64,000 nucleotides of DNA from Lepidonotus clava (taxonomy: Eukaryota > Annelida > Polychaeta > Phyllodocida > Polynoidae): assembly GCA_936440205.1 (NCBI GenBank), contig OW387136.1, forward strand, positions 15,472,788-15,536,787, written 5' to 3'. Made by a program: the position numbers and the translations under genes. Below the pieces are notes generated by a model. That model saw only the letters and a program-made list of their open reading frames with translations. It was not told the DNA's origin and made no database searches. Shown here one piece after another: positions 23,880-36,570 of the stretch (within the stretch, counting starts at the first letter, position 1; the number at the start of each line of letters is the position of its first letter).

Positions 23880-24620
23880 CTGGCCTACTGCTATAGATGG
23901 CCACACGGCAGCCTCCCCCAGCCGACTCCGTCCGCCGTTACCATAGCAATGCCATGTTAATCTATGCTGCGGGCCTGTCACGTGTGAATACATTACCCGG
24001 CATGCCGCGCGGCCCATCGATCTGCCGCTGGGTGGCAGCACTGGTCAGCAGCTGCTGCAGTAGGAGGCGAGCAGACGCGGGTATAGGGACACGGAGAGCA
24101 GAGCAGGATATGTGATTTGTGCCTCATTTTTGGATTTTTGCCCCTGTGGACTTGCCACCGCTGATCGGGTTGAGGCATCGCGTGGCCCCTCGCGAGGAGG
24201 AGGGGAAGGCGGATTTAGTGGCCGAGGCCTGACGGGGACAGACATCGGCTCGGGTGGACCTTGTCCAAGGTGAGTGTGGACGACGACTCGGGCGGGTCGC
24301 CGCTCCAGCTGCCAGCCTGACGATCCAACATGGTGGCCGTCGGTACTGGAGGCAAACGGCTGGAGGAGGATTGGGGGAGGGGGCGGCGGGATTTAGCGAC
24401 CAGGTGGTCAAGTCCCGACTGGACACAGCTCGGCCTACGACCACGCGTATGTTCACAATACCTACATGTATACATACATGAGCCCGTGGCTGTAGTCGCC
24501 GGCTTTTTGGGTGTTTTGGGGGGTCTGTTCGGGACCACATCTGTCCCTCCGCTCGCCAGGTGGGGCGACGAGCGGGCGCCGCCGGAAGTCGGTGATTATC
24601 AATGCAGTAGTGATGTAAAC
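23880..24620 (+). promoter_or_regulatory. CpG-rich putative promoter and 5' UTR exon ending at 24269
   Basis: This is the longest GC- and CpG-rich stretch in the window, in AT-rich surroundings. It has purine-rich GAGGAGGAGG and many CG words, and a strong donor, GTCCAAG|GTGAGT (GT at 24270). No good in-frame ATG precedes the donor, so the simplest reading is a transcription start with an untranslated first exon on the plus strand. The nearest well-supported acceptor downstream that could receive it is at 56756, implying a 32.5-kb intron. That link is inference. Minus-strand frames through the block are open only because of the high GC. Confidence 0.5.
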
Positions 24621-24856
24621 AACCAGAAATAACCCTCCCTCTGTGACCAGCCTGTCACCCTGGTCGTCAGTGGGTACCTGCCATATGTTAACCCTCCCAG
24701 TGGTCCGCCCATAATGTATGATGTATATATACATGGCCCGGCGCCTTGACTCCGCTGATGACCTGCTGGTGGCTGGCCTCCCCGTCCCCCCTGCCGCCAC
24801 CAGCGGACCGCTCGGCGTGTGGGAGAACGCGATCAATACGCCAGGAATGTAGGCCA

Positions 24857-24867
24857 GCCGCCATCTT
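24857..24867 (-). promoter_or_regulatory. YY1 consensus site
   Basis: GCCGCCATCTT is the reverse complement of AAGATGGCGGC, the full YY1 promoter motif, which in other animals usually lies just downstream of a transcription start. It sits at the end of a second GC-rich patch (24700-24900) next to the CpG block, which suggests that patch is also promoter DNA, possibly firing to the left. Confidence 0.45.
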
Positions 24868-25170
24868 AGACCACTCTGCGCTCAATCACCCTCCGCGCCA
24901 GAAAAGATAGTCCGTGAGAGCTGACTTCTAAACGCAGACTTCTCAGTACAGGCCTATATCGGAGTCATAAGATTACTACGCCCTGTGGCCCGAAAGTAGT
25001 ATGATCTATCCAGTAGTGGTAGAAGGGCATCTGGGGCCGGACTAGGTGGCGGCTACAGTGCCGAGCATTCTCTCGTACTGAGGCAAAGTGGCAGAATGAT
25101 CTTTTGCCTGCTACGACTTGGGACTGAGCAGCTCAACGTGCATGTGTGTCACTTGACTGAGGCTGTGGTA

Positions 25171-25366
25171 GGCCCCATTCCACTGCCCGATTCTATACCC
25201 GATTTTAAAAATCGCCTGAGAAATAATAGCTCATGATAGTCATGTCCTAGGCCTATATCGTAAGAGAGGATTTTGATTTTGCTTGCAAATAAATGATATG
25301 CAGTATGTATGAGTTTCTGACGAATTGCTAATGGAAATTTAGAAACTATTAAATTCTTAGTGGTCA
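25171..25366. repeat. weak ATTCCACT-end inverted repeat
   Basis: CCATTCCACTGCCCGATT near 25175 and TTAGTGGTCAAAGTC near 25357 resemble the ends of the elements at 18295 and 41045, and the internal CGATTTTAAAAATCG hairpin word is shared with 36571. The terminal match is poor, so this is probably an old, decayed copy. Confidence 0.35.
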
Positions 25367-25691
25367 AAGTCGTCTGGTTGAATACAGGCTTGGTTAAATG
25401 GCTGTACCACCAGCGTCCCGGTGTATACGTTTGACCCCTGTGACCTACACCACACTAGTGGAATCAGGAAGGTACATGCCCGGTCTCTATTATGTTAGAA
25501 AGGTCAGGCATTTTAGGCCATGGCACATGTATTGGCTGGTAGTTCAGGGTGTTTCCATCAACATTGCGTCTTGGGCATTATTCCCTTAACCTTATGGAAT
25601 GTTTCTGCGTGGAATATATATATTTAAAGGACAGCTGCTGTAGGCCTAAGTGCAAACAGAGAGAAATATGATACAGCATGCAGCATAATTC

Positions 25692-25875
25692 CAGGGAATG
25701 ATCTTGGGGGTTTCAGGGTCTCCTGTCCCCTCCCCCCCCCCCCCCCTTTTTTTCCCTTTTTGGTCGAGGCTTAAACGTACCAACGAGAAAAGATATATAT
25801 CATACATGAGGATGCAAATGCAATCCGTTTAAGCACATGCGGATCCCCCTTTCCGAATTCTCGTATCCGCCCCTG
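25692..25875. mobile_element. element of the CAGGGGCGGATCC-end family
   Basis: The right end, GTATCCGCCCCTG (25863-25875), matches the family terminus. The left end, CAGGGAATGATCTTGGGGG, is diverged. It is about 184 bp and includes a C run followed by a T run (25730-25756) and GGATCCCCCTTTCCGAATTC near the right end. There is no coding capacity. Confidence 0.6.
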
Positions 25876-25879
25876 AATA

Positions 25880-26990
25880 TTCTCTTGTGCAGCTTAGACA
25901 AAGTGACTGACCTTGGTCGCTTGTCTCAACAAGCGTCACCATTGAACTTTGAAGAGGCAGTATTGAAAGTGGAGCCTGTGAGTCAGAGAGAAAGTACCAA
26001 GCCATTCAATTGACATTAGCCTAACAAATAAAAATTGACTATATCATGACGTCAATGTTTAGATCATTTCTGTTAAATGAAACGACTTTACAGAAATACA
26101 CGTGTCTATTAGTAATTCTGAAGTGCTACTTCAAGCAGGATGATAATCCGCTAGAGTAAATGGATGTAATTTTCTTATATGGCTCAAAATACTTCGATAA
26201 CATGAATATGAAAATGTTTTTCTTCATCATTCATGCATTGCATCTGATCAATATTTCTACCTGTTATTTAAAAACAAAACACAATCAAATCATGAAAATG
26301 AAAATTGAACGTTAAATGATTCGTCTGACATTTCCGTTGTCCTTTGTCAATATTTTTTAGTTTCGATTCTTCCTGGTTCGGATGATTAATTGTGGTTAGT
26401 CCGGTTCGTTTTCCCTCCTTCGACATTTACGGACGTGTAATAATTTTATGTCTGCGTCCTGATGTGTATCATTTTTGGTACCTAACGAATTACTCAGCCG
26501 CTTCTCAAACGAACAAGCTTAAGTCATTCAAGTTCCGCATTCTTCCCCGGGGCTGGGACACACTCCTATAACTAAATATACCCCATTTCCAAGGAATCAT
26601 AAATTTATGTATATGCCTATTCCATGAGCAAAATGGGGAAACTACGTGGATAGGTGACACATATAGATGATTACCTTACCGTCCGTTAGAATTTGAGGTC
26701 ATCCAGTAACATTTTATATATACTTTCCTTTTCTTTATCTTATTTTATGAATGAATACTACATGTATCTATCCGTGAATTGATAGTTATGGTATAACTGC
26801 GGGTGTAGTGTATGTATATGCTGGTTTGTTATCTAGACAATCGGGCCGTAGGAGGCACACAAATAGATATTAATAGGCCCGCATTGCCTCACTTACAGCA
26901 CCTTTTGAGCGCGTACTTTTATTTGGACAGATATCTGACGTCATCATCTCAGCGTAATTAAAGTTAGCAGTCTGTCCTTGTTACTTTTAG
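25880..26990. other. AT-rich DNA, no gene recognised
   Basis: No open frame, splice-bounded island or known repeat was identified. Confidence 0.45.
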
Positions 26991-26996
26991 TTGGAA

Positions 26997-27022
26997 ATAT
27001 ATATATATATATATATATATAT
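26997..27022. repeat. (AT)13 microsatellite
   Basis: A pure alternating AT run. It is followed at once by TATCTTGAGGGGTAGTTTGT, which recurs nearly unchanged at about 27700-27725, so the intervening 680 bp is bracketed by a short direct repeat. Confidence 0.9.
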
Positions 27023-27293
27023 CTTGAGGGGTAGTTTGTACATATACATAACGGATCTGCAGCACGGACAAAACTCGTGATACCAAATAGTTACACCAAG
27101 GTTGCAAATTTGATAAGTACAACCATGTCAGAACAAAATTAATATTAAGATTAGCACTTTATTGACCATGTATTTATGATACAACAACTACGAACTAAGA
27201 TAATTACGAGACGGGCTATGATGAAAATGTAATACCGCACCCCATGGGGGGGGGGGGGGGCTTGCATGTTTGTAAATTACTATAGACCTTGCA

Positions 27294-27548
27294 TGTGCAG
27301 ACGTGGTCACGTGATCAATTTTTGGTGATCACCACGTGGTCATTATGACCATTTGATTATGAACTTTATCTATAATTAGTCATTTCTAAAGGAAAATAAC
27401 TGTTGGTAATGTTTTAGTGGATTTGTTTTAGATACATTTTTAATGAATATATGATCTAGAGGTTTTTAATTTTGAATGATAACAATTTTAAATTGATCAC
27501 CAATATGGCGCCCATCCCATTTTTGGGAAGTGTGACGTCATGTGCACA
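27294..27548. mobile_element. MITE with TGTGCAGA...TGTGCACA ends, copy 1
   Basis: The left end, TGTGCAGACGTGGTCACGTG, is mirrored by the right end, GTGTGACGTCATGTGCACA. Beside the right end is a GGCGCCCAT/ATGGCG motif. A second copy with the same order of blocks (TTTTGGTGATCACCA near the left, ATGGCGGCCAT then GTGTGACGTCAT at the right) lies at 48633-48862. It is about 255 bp and non-coding. Confidence 0.7.
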
Positions 27549-27999
27549 ACGTCCATACACGGATAGCATTGTTTTGGGAATATACTATCTCGGGTCGAAT
27601 GAGGTTTAGGATCAGGGAGCTTAATTGGGAATTCTGTTACACTCTTTCTGCTGGTCTGAAGTGTTTTATTTGGTCTATAGCTATCCTTACTGGGCAGTTA
27701 TCTTGAGGGATAGTTTGTACATAATAATTATACGATCATATTTGCTGGTTGCTAGTGATTAATAACGATTAGAGTGGTTATAGGAAATAACAAGTAACGA
27801 GGTAATTAAGTTTGGACATAAATAAATATGGGATTAATGTTCATCAAATCCTCCTGGACTTTCAAGTTATAAAATACTACGATTTGAACTGCTTGGTGGC
27901 GAGTGATTTAATGATGGTATCTAGGGTGAAAGAACCGTGACATCAGTGTCGCATTGCAGAAATAATTCTTTTGAGGTCTTTCACCACAAAATACCACAT

Positions 28000-28092
28000 T
28001 ATATATACATGTATATAAATATATTGCATTATATATATAAATATATTGCATTATATATATATTGCATTATATATATATATATATATATATAA
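28000..28092. repeat. AT-repeat block with ATTGCATTATATA units
   Basis: Repeated TATATTGCATTATATA units merge into a (TA)n run ending near 28091. Confidence 0.85.
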
Positions 28093-28099
28093 TCAAGTC

Positions 28100-30450
28100 A
28101 TGTATTTGTCATACATTGCATTCAAAGCAGTTATCGGATGATAACGTGCTATGAAATAAAAAAAATATGGGGGGGAAGGTTAGGAGACAGTCCATGAAAT
28201 GAATTACATTCACATGACGGGGCTCAATGCAATGACTCCCCACCCCAATACAGATGTGGCAAAATCATTGTCGTGGGTTTGGTATTATAGTCATATGGTG
28301 GTTGGGGGTGAGTGATCGACTAGCGCCCACACGAGGTGTGTGGCCATTAGGGTGTGGTATGTATCGGCTGCCCACTCCCCCTTTTCTACTAAATAATTCA
28401 TCGGTGAAACCACTTAACTGGCTGGGGCGACTGCCGAGTGTAGTTAGTGCAGTGAATGCCAGCGGGACATGTACCCTTTTCTGTGGTGGTGACACTGTAC
28501 TGACGCGGTGTCAGTTTAAAATTAATATACCCACTTGTCTCAAAGCAAAGTTAGAGCTAAGGGTGTAAATTCTCTTGAAGGTGCTTGAAGAGTGTAGGCA
28601 AAGTCAAGGGACCAGTGTAAAAGTGCAGCCAACGGCAGGCAGCACTTAGAGTGTAACAAGCCTGCAGGTGAGTAACACCTGAGATAGGAATAGGCAATAC
28701 AGGAATATATTGTGTTAAGGAGTTTCTGCGAACAGGTCCGCAGAGTCGCTAGGAGTACTGGCTGCGGGGTTGAGCAGACTAAGGCTCTTGGACTGATAAT
28801 TGTCAATGGGAGCTCAGTGACATATAACCTTGTTCTGGACATTAATAAACTACATCTTTCATATGAGTGTTCTGTCATCTCTTGATGGAGAATTACGTCT
28901 CGAGATGGCCTGATTTGAACTAGCTAACTTAGAGGCATATCTAAAGGAAACATAGTATTTAAATACTCCCCTACAAATAACAGTAAAGTAAGCCTCAATA
29001 GTTCAACACTTTACCCTTCACTTGTAAACAGTGTCGTATGCCGTGGTTTTGGGGTTTTTAACAGTTTTATTTACGCTGGGGTGAGTTTGATTGCCCCACT
29101 ATTCACTCACCTCCAGCAGTCTTTCCAAAACGTGTATGGCAATTGGAGTGTTGCGAATTTTGTAGAAATAACCGTGTATGATATTTTGAAATCCAGATAT
29201 CTGGCAGTGTTCATCTACTATTTACTACTTGATGAGGTACTTGAGATCTTCGAGATACTTGGGAAAAAACTCCTTTGTTGATTTCAAACCGTGAGCAATC
29301 GCTTGGTCGTTAGGGCTTTTACGCGCCCGAAAGATTCTGAAATGCAAAAGTAAAAAGTGCTTCCTTTGTCGGAAATTCAGAGTGGCCTTAGGGATCTGGA
29401 AATTTATCCTCATTACTCGGCTCATTAATACAACAGGCTGGGTCACCTGAGGGAAAATCCACTGATTCATCCGCATGAGAGAAAAAAGATCGTTGAACCG
29501 TAACTTAAAATCACAATTTGGTTTTGTCTTGGAGCTGTGTGAATTCTTTTGTGTAGTGCTTGGAAATCAGAAAGTTTGTCAATGCCATGGTCTTCCAAAA
29601 CGGTGTCCCCTTCTGACAGATGTGTAGCAGTACTTCAAGAGCCAATCAATTACAATTCACCGGACTGTTTTGTGTTCGAAGTAACCTTCTGAGAGCATGC
29701 GACTATTCCTTGAGCTCGATTTGATTTGAGACAACCTTCATAATTTACATCAATGTTCTTCGGCAAGTGCCAATTTTGAAAATCGTGATATTATAGTAGA
29801 TAATATAATTCCATATAGGATAACGGAAGGGTCTCTCCCTGGGCTTCGTTGTATGATATCAGTCTAACATTAATCTTAATTGTCACTTAAAACGTTCTCG
29901 GAGCTCTATAATAACAAACCTCTTAGCAAGCCGTCCCGAGCAAGTTAAACTCAATTACTAAAACTTGCTTCGAAATTCCCAAATTGATCAATTCTAAAGT
30001 AAACTATAGAATCTAAGCACTCTAGAATACCATTTTCACTAATACCATTTGTACCATATTCATCTAAGGCACAGGAACCTTTGAGCTGAAAATAATTTTT
30101 AGTTTGTGCCTGAGATTTAATCAAAAGAGGATATCTAAGAAGGCTAGAAAAAGTATCAATACAATTATTTCTCCCATGAAGTGTTTAATACATCATAAAC
30201 TGTTATATAATTGATTCATATTATTATTGAAAGGCACTTTATATGATAGAGTAGTAGAAATTATAGAAATAATAATATAGACAGATATAATCAAAATAAA
30301 ACAACACCGTTGACGTACATCGCGAGTTGCCTGAATCCTCCCACATGTTTTAAAACATGAAACCTGATGGGTATTGATTCCGAGTGTGTAGGCAAGCTGG
30401 GCGCTCATTTTGCTAAGTAATGTTATTGTTTGTGCAGTATTAAAAAGACA
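28100..30450. other. no gene recognised
   Basis: Open frames at 28254-28568 (plus), 28540-28878 (minus) and 29225-29476 (minus) have no recognisable motifs. The last is lysine/arginine-rich (FRIFRARKSPNDQ) and could be an old retrotransposon scrap, but it is too short to assign. Confidence 0.4.
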
Positions 30451-30456
30451 GTATTG

Positions 30457-31054
30457 TCCTGTTTCCACCAACCGATTTTTCTATGGACGATTGCAAAAAC
30501 AGCCTAAAAATCGTCCAGATTTGTAAATCGTCCAAGAAATCGTTTGGTGGAAACAAAAAATCGTTCAAACGACCGATTTTTATGGACGATCTTTTACATT
30601 GTCGGACGACTAAGACCCCCCAAGGACAACAGACAAATTATTTGACATGTTAAATAATTTTGGACGATTTTGGCCTGTTGGACGATTTTCCTGGACAAAT
30701 CTTGTACTCATCTTTTGGTGGAAACAGGATATCTTTGGACGATTCAGTAAATAACAAATTATAGAATAAAATAGAATAAATATTAGATGAAAAATAAAAA
30801 TCGCACATGCTATCTGAATAAAGTAAACCATTTTTGTTCAATAAAAATAATGTTTAATTAAATCGTTGGTAAAATCGTTGATAAAATCGTTGATAAAATC
30901 GTCTGATAAATCGTTTGATGGTCATTTAGTGGAAACAGAAAATCGTCCAAGTCCACCAACGATTTCTTGTCCAAAAAAATCGTTTGTCAGTTGTCCCTTG
31001 AAGAAGGTTCTAAAAATCGTTCATTTTCTATTTGTCTTTTTGGTGGAAACAGGG
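30457..31054. mobile_element. foldback element with CCTGTTTCCACCAA ends
   Basis: TCCTGTTTCCACCAA at the left is mirrored by TTGGTGGAAACAGGG at the right. Internal copies of TTGGTGGAAACA (about 30545, 30712 and 30937) and repeated AAATCGTCCA / GGACGATTTT words make the roughly 600 bp able to fold at several nested points. There is no coding frame. The plan (short ends plus many subterminal copies) is that of a foldback or internally repetitive MITE. Confidence 0.75.
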
Positions 31055-31430
31055 CATATAGCTTACAGACATTTCCAAGTTGTTGCCATGTGCAATCTGA
31101 GTCGGGGTGAGGGTGTAAGATCCTGACACCTCTACCCGAAGGTTTGTGAAGTCTCTGAAAAGGATTAGAGGAGATAATGCCACATGAGATCAGAATCCAC
31201 TCCTACATACATACATATAACGTAAATTTGTGATGTTGATGCGAAATTTTCCTTTCGGCTGAGAAATAACTGAAATCGAAAGCAGGTCCGCAGAAATCTG
31301 TGCATTAAAACTTAACTTGGTACACGCTTTGTTTGATAATGTTAGAAAATATATATTATATCCTAAACCTGGAAAAAGAACGGCTGTAACCAGTAACTAA
31401 TTTTAGTTACCATTAATAATACTCAATAGA

Positions 31431-31646
31431 TTAATGTTTTTATATAGAATTGTTGGTAATATTTAAGTCACTTTGAATATCTGTGGTTGGGCCATTGAAG
31501 TATTAATGTTTTTATATAGAATGGTTGGTAATATTTAAGTCACTTTGAATATCTGTGGTTGGGTCATGGAAGTATTAATGTTTTTATATAGAATGGTTGG
31601 TAATATTTAAGTCACTTTGAATATCTGTGGTTGGGTCATTGAAGTA
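31431..31646. repeat. 72-bp tandem repeat, three copies
   Basis: Units starting TTAATGTTTTTATATAGAAT lie at 31431, 31503 and 31575 and differ at only a few bases, so the array is recent. It is AT-rich and non-coding. Confidence 0.92.
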
Positions 31647-31649
31647 GAA

Positions 31650-33700
31650 AATGAAGAATGTTGATAAAGATGATGAAGAACTATAATACCGAGCCTTTAA
31701 TACCAAATGTCAATAATCTTTTAGTGTGCGCATGCAAGCTGGTGTGGCTTAACCGGCATATTTAATTGGCATTTTGCAAGAAATTCGACAAAAGAAAAAT
31801 GTGTTGTGCCCTTGGAGCGCGTTCCACCTGGAGCGGGGCAGTAATAGGGTATAGACCACTAAAATCGACACGGCAACACGGCCAATTTTCTGCTGAAGAT
31901 AAAACCCTTTTCCATTTCTTTATTGTAGCTTATGATCAATAAATAGTCAGGAGACCAAACTTATTTGTGTGATAAATTTAGTTTTTTACACTAAATATTG
32001 ATTATTTCTTTGTTGGAACAAACAAATTCTCCATTGAAACAGCATACTAGGTAATGATCTTAAATTTGTCACATGTTAGATTAAACTAAAACAAATTTAA
32101 CTATTGCTGACTAAAGAAGACATGACAGTATCTGTCTGGTAAAGCTGCCAGAAAAATACCCTTCTGTAGTTTGGTCTTGCCCAGAAGAGGTAAAATCTAA
32201 AGGCTCAGTCTGAAAGTTCAAAAGGTCCCTGGCTCCCTTAAACACGATTATTACCTAATTCAGAATTGATTAAAGCTTATATCAATCTGTTCTAGGTCTT
32301 CCTGGCAGGGATGTATTTGGTCCTACTATAAATGGGAAAAATATTTTTCAATGTGCACTAGCTAAGAATGCAACTAAGCTTAGGATATTCCCGACAGTTG
32401 TCCTGAGACTCCCGACATCCTTAGGATAGCCCCGACAACAATTCTGACAGTAGATACGTTCTTAAGAAGGGTTTACTGATTTATTCATAACCACCATCGT
32501 AAGGGTAACTAACGCGGGCTGTGTAAAACGGGCTTTACCGACATGCAACAGGGGCTATTCTTAAATTCGACATGGTGACACAGCCTATTCTTATAGGCCT
32601 AATTATTATTATAGCAGTTAGTGACAAGCGATAGGACCCATTCTGAAATTTAACACGGCGACATAGCCATTTCTTATTTTCGACATGCGACATGCGGACC
32701 CCCCCCCCCCCCCCCCCCCATGTAGAGCCCAAATAACGAGGGCCAGAATAATGTTATTATTGTGATCAGGTGGGGCTAGGCAAGGCCCCCTCGGTCATCA
32801 ATAATAACGAGTGTCCCCAGCGGGTAGCTATGGACCTAAAACGGGACGGAGATGGGAAGGGGCAATTATGACGCCTGGTTTATTTCCCAGCGATAGCATT
32901 TTTGTTTGGTGCTGCTTTCTCCTCGGCCGAAGGCAGGTTAATTTGTTTTGCCCGACTGGCGTCCGCCGTTTATGGTCAAGGTACATGGGCCACTGCACGG
33001 GACCATATATCGGGTAACACGGCTTTGGTGTGTGTGTATGGACTGAATAAAACTACACTACAGTTTTTCTATGCAGGGCCACCTCATAGCAGTAACCTGA
33101 CTCAACTTGTTATTAACAATTAAGCCTTTACATGAAACGCTACAAACATCAAATTCTTAAAGGCGACGTAAAAATATTACGTTCAGTTTTTAGTTACGTA
33201 ATAGACTAGCTTGTGTCCGTGTATAGAACTGAATGTGGCTATTTCAACACAGCAATGAGCAGCACTGTGTGGCAACTAACAATACTACTGACTGTAAAAA
33301 CAGGTTCCACCGTGTGGCCCACGTTAAGGGATGCCCATATTGAACAGTGCCACCGTCTAGCTGGCATTCCTCATCACCTTAAAACCGATGGTGCCTGAGC
33401 AAAGGAAAAAGGATTAAAATGTCACCGTGACGTAAAGGGGACGGTGGCGAGAGGAAAAAATAAGTGCGGTGAGAAAAGCATCTGACATTCAACGGCCACT
33501 CCAAACCCCCACCGCGAGTACTATTATTAATGGTGCAGCAGCCGAGCAGCTTTGGGTATTTAAATGGGAGGGAGTGGGGAGGCGTGGGACAAATAGAGAC
33601 ATTAACTTTAGGGAAAAACACTGTTGGCTACGTCGTTAATTGAAACAATAATACCGGCAGAGCTTTATCGGTGCCCGACTAGCAGCTGCTCCGGTGTCCA
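31650..33700. other. no gene recognised; long C run
   Basis: A run of about 21 C lies at 32699-32719. A moderately GC-rich patch at 32810-33010 has overlapping open frames without splice support. Otherwise unremarkable. Confidence 0.45.
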
Positions 33701-33712
33701 CGCGCCTTACCT

Positions 33713-33886
33713 CAGTGGCGGATCCAGAGGGGGGGTCCAGGGGGTCCTGACCCCCTCCTTTTGGTGGACCCCTTAACTAGGGAAAGAGGGGAAAATGTTG
33801 CATGCGTCAGTGCGAATACATGCATTTTAACTACTTAACCTTTATATGTGGATCCCCTCCTTTTGGAAATCCTGGATCTTCCTCTG
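33713..33886. mobile_element. element of the CAGGGGCGGATCC-end family
   Basis: The left end, CAGTGGCGGATCCAGAGGGG, is followed by GTCCAGGGGGTCCTGACCCC. The right end, CCTGGATCTTCCTCTG, is diverged. Its interior is close to that of 52352-52549 (CTCCTTTTGGTGGACCCC against CACCCTTTTGGTAGGGGAC), which confirms common descent. It is about 174 bp and non-coding. Confidence 0.7.
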
Positions 33887-33899
33887 CGCCCGCGGGCAT

Positions 33900-35210
33900 T
33901 CCTGGGAAATGGTCACGTGTTTGTAGACGCTGGTTCCCCTATGAATGACTTTGTCTATATGCTGGTTAGTGACAGGTCTACAGCCCAGAGTGGCCTTACG
34001 TCACGAGTAGGCCCCAGTAAAACTACATTGCCGGCTTACTCTGACAGACACACTGAATTACTCAAGATGTTCAGACTATAGGGAATTTATGATGAATTCA
34101 AGATCCATTATCCGTTCTCGGGCATATATTATTCTTTCTGAAGTTATTATTTGGCGCAGGTCTATATAATTATATCTATGAGATAGGCCTACATAGTACA
34201 GAACAAAGGGGAACAAAGCCATTGTTATCACCTGATTAGCAAATGTGTGAATTGCAGATCTATGGTGAGGGCCGTTTGCAGCATTAACCTAGAATCCATG
34301 TAATGTATGCCCTTCAATACACGCAGGCCTATAACGGTTTAGATTATATACATATTGGGGAAGTAAAGGGGATGCCATAGAAGCGCATTTCAGACCATTT
34401 TCACATTAGAAAGGTATAAAGATGGATGTCCTAGAGGTATCTATCAAAGTAAAGATCAGTGCCGGGTACATTTGTATTTGTACCTGTAGAGCCTGTCAAG
34501 CAATGTTGTCGTGTTTGGAGTTCGTATATATACTTACTGCGCAATGCTCGCGTGGTGACAGAGTCGCCATTATTTGTAACCCTGGAGGAGGCTGGTCTGT
34601 AGATGGGGGGGGGGGTGAAGTGACGTCAGTGTGCTGTATGTGTAAAGGGGGCTGGTGGAGAGGAGAGCAGGGGTCAGGGAGGGTGAATGGTATCGGAAAT
34701 GGGCGATGCGCAGGGAATTTAATCAGCAGAGCTTACAGGAAATCGATGTTGACTATAAAGGTTTCCATGTCAACAGATTCATCAAGTGTCTGATCTTGTT
34801 AGACGTGTCCAAGGACACCATGCAAGCACTAAACAGCTTAATTCTACTTCCTGTGGAAGGTCTATATGCAAATGACCTATAGTCGTCAGGTTTCCTGTTT
34901 GTAATATGGATATTGTATAAAGGTTAATGCATCCGTTTCCTGTGCGAACTATGGCCATGATTACATATAATGAATACATTTCCTTTGCTAGACGTGTTTG
35001 CCCTGCATGCTCAGTTCTAAACCTATGAACTCTCATTAATAGTTTCCGTTCTGGTAATCTTTGATGACCTTCTGACCCGAATACTTACCTGTCGATCTGG
35101 TTGTTTTTGCAGGTGAGTTGTGCGTCTCTCCTTGAGTCAACAGGTAAGGATGTGAGCGCTCTTTGAGCTGCTCACGACCAGCAGGCCGTAGAAGGTGACA
35201 ATACCCAACT
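33900..35210. other. no gene recognised
   Basis: A GC-rich patch at 34570-34700 with a G run (34606-34615) and a TGACGTCA palindrome (about 34621-34628) could be regulatory. The 123-codon frame across it (34422-34793) is without motifs and passes through the G run. Confidence 0.35.
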
Positions 35211-35219
35211 AAGTTACGA

Positions 35220-35480
35220 AACAACAGAACCGTTCTGATTAGTCACAACCTTACTCAAACAGAACGTAATTGTAACATTCTGATTAGGAAAAGTTCAGAA
35301 CGTTTTTCTGACATTCTGCTCAGTTGATCCATGAGTAGGTGAGGTTGAAACCTCCAACAAAAGAATTTCATTGTGACACCATGCTTACACAACCAGAAAA
35401 TAAAAGTAGGTCGCAGCAACTTTATTGGAAGCGATCAAAATAACGTTGCTGCAAGGTCACGGAGTAACGTCGCAAGAGCC
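35220..35480. repeat. dispersed repeat related to 9490-9990
   Basis: The block order ACCTTACTCAAACAGAACGT, ACATTCTG, GGTTGAAACCTCCAAC, GATCAAAATAACGTTGCTGC follows that of the 9.5-10 kb repeat. It is a single diverged unit. Confidence 0.55.
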
Positions 35481-36570
35481 ATACACCTAGAAGATAGGTT
35501 TGAACACACATGTAACTCCACATAGATATAACTTCGAGAGGAGATCGTGGAAATCAAAATAAGGTGTAGAGTTGGAACATCATGAACGTTTTGTCCAACC
35601 AAATGTCCAAGTATAGTAGCAATTATCACAACTCATTCTTTTTCATTGATATGGCTTTCCCCGAGCCTGAGAAATACAAGGACAGTGACTATTATTCAAA
35701 CGAAGCGTAATGCGATACCAAACGTACTATTGATAGCTAGAGCTAAAAGTTAATGGAAAATATTACGGTCATGTTCAGACTTTACAAGGCAGGGCGGAAG
35801 TATTTCAATACAATATTGGACTGGCTGTGACTAGCTTTTAGCATTTTTTCAACTAGGCCTAATTCAATTAAACTTTACGGTTTGTTGTTATCGATACATA
35901 AGCCCGACCTAATGCATTCAACTGTAACTATGGTAACCTTATTATGAGACATTTCTGTGTATGCCTCCATCCTTCACCTTTGATACTAATTCACCTTTCC
36001 GAGGGTCTTAGGTAACTTAGTCCAAAATAGTACTTCCAAGGAAAGAAAATGATACACCTGTTAATCAGTACCATGAAAAAGCCAGGCTCTGGAACTGTAG
36101 GTCCCGAAATAGAAAACTAATTGGTTTCATTTATAGCCCTGTTATTTCCCACGATATTACGCGATCCCTTGATAACTTTACGAAAAAGAGTTTGTATTGT
36201 ATGGAAATAATATCAATTTGCCTGGAAATTGGTTTTCGAGGGCGAGATGTAAGTAGTAGGTAAAAAGTGTGATTAAGCTCAGGTAGAACTTCTGAGTAAG
36301 TAGTAGTGGCAATCTGTGATTTGACTCAGGTGTTTTTACAAAGCCCAACAGCAGCGGCAACGGCAGCTGCAAACGGAGCATGCGCAGAAAGAGGTGTATT
36401 GGGCGCAGTGATAGCAGCGCATTGATTTACGCCTGAATCAATGTCTCTGTGTAACGTAGTGGTCATGTAACTGTGGGCGGGGTAGGTGGCCAGCGACAGC
36501 TGCCTGGGACCTCTACTAATTATATGGGGATTAGCGTGACAGCCGAGGCCGCGTGGTGCCCACACAGCTG

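Noticed and set aside
23613-24041. Poly-Ala or poly-Ser protein over the GCT run
   Set aside because: A trinucleotide microsatellite explains both strands; splice signals around it are weak.
24124-24836. Long minus-strand frames over 24.1-24.8 kb
   Set aside because: Open because of high GC; several overlapping frames with none preferred.
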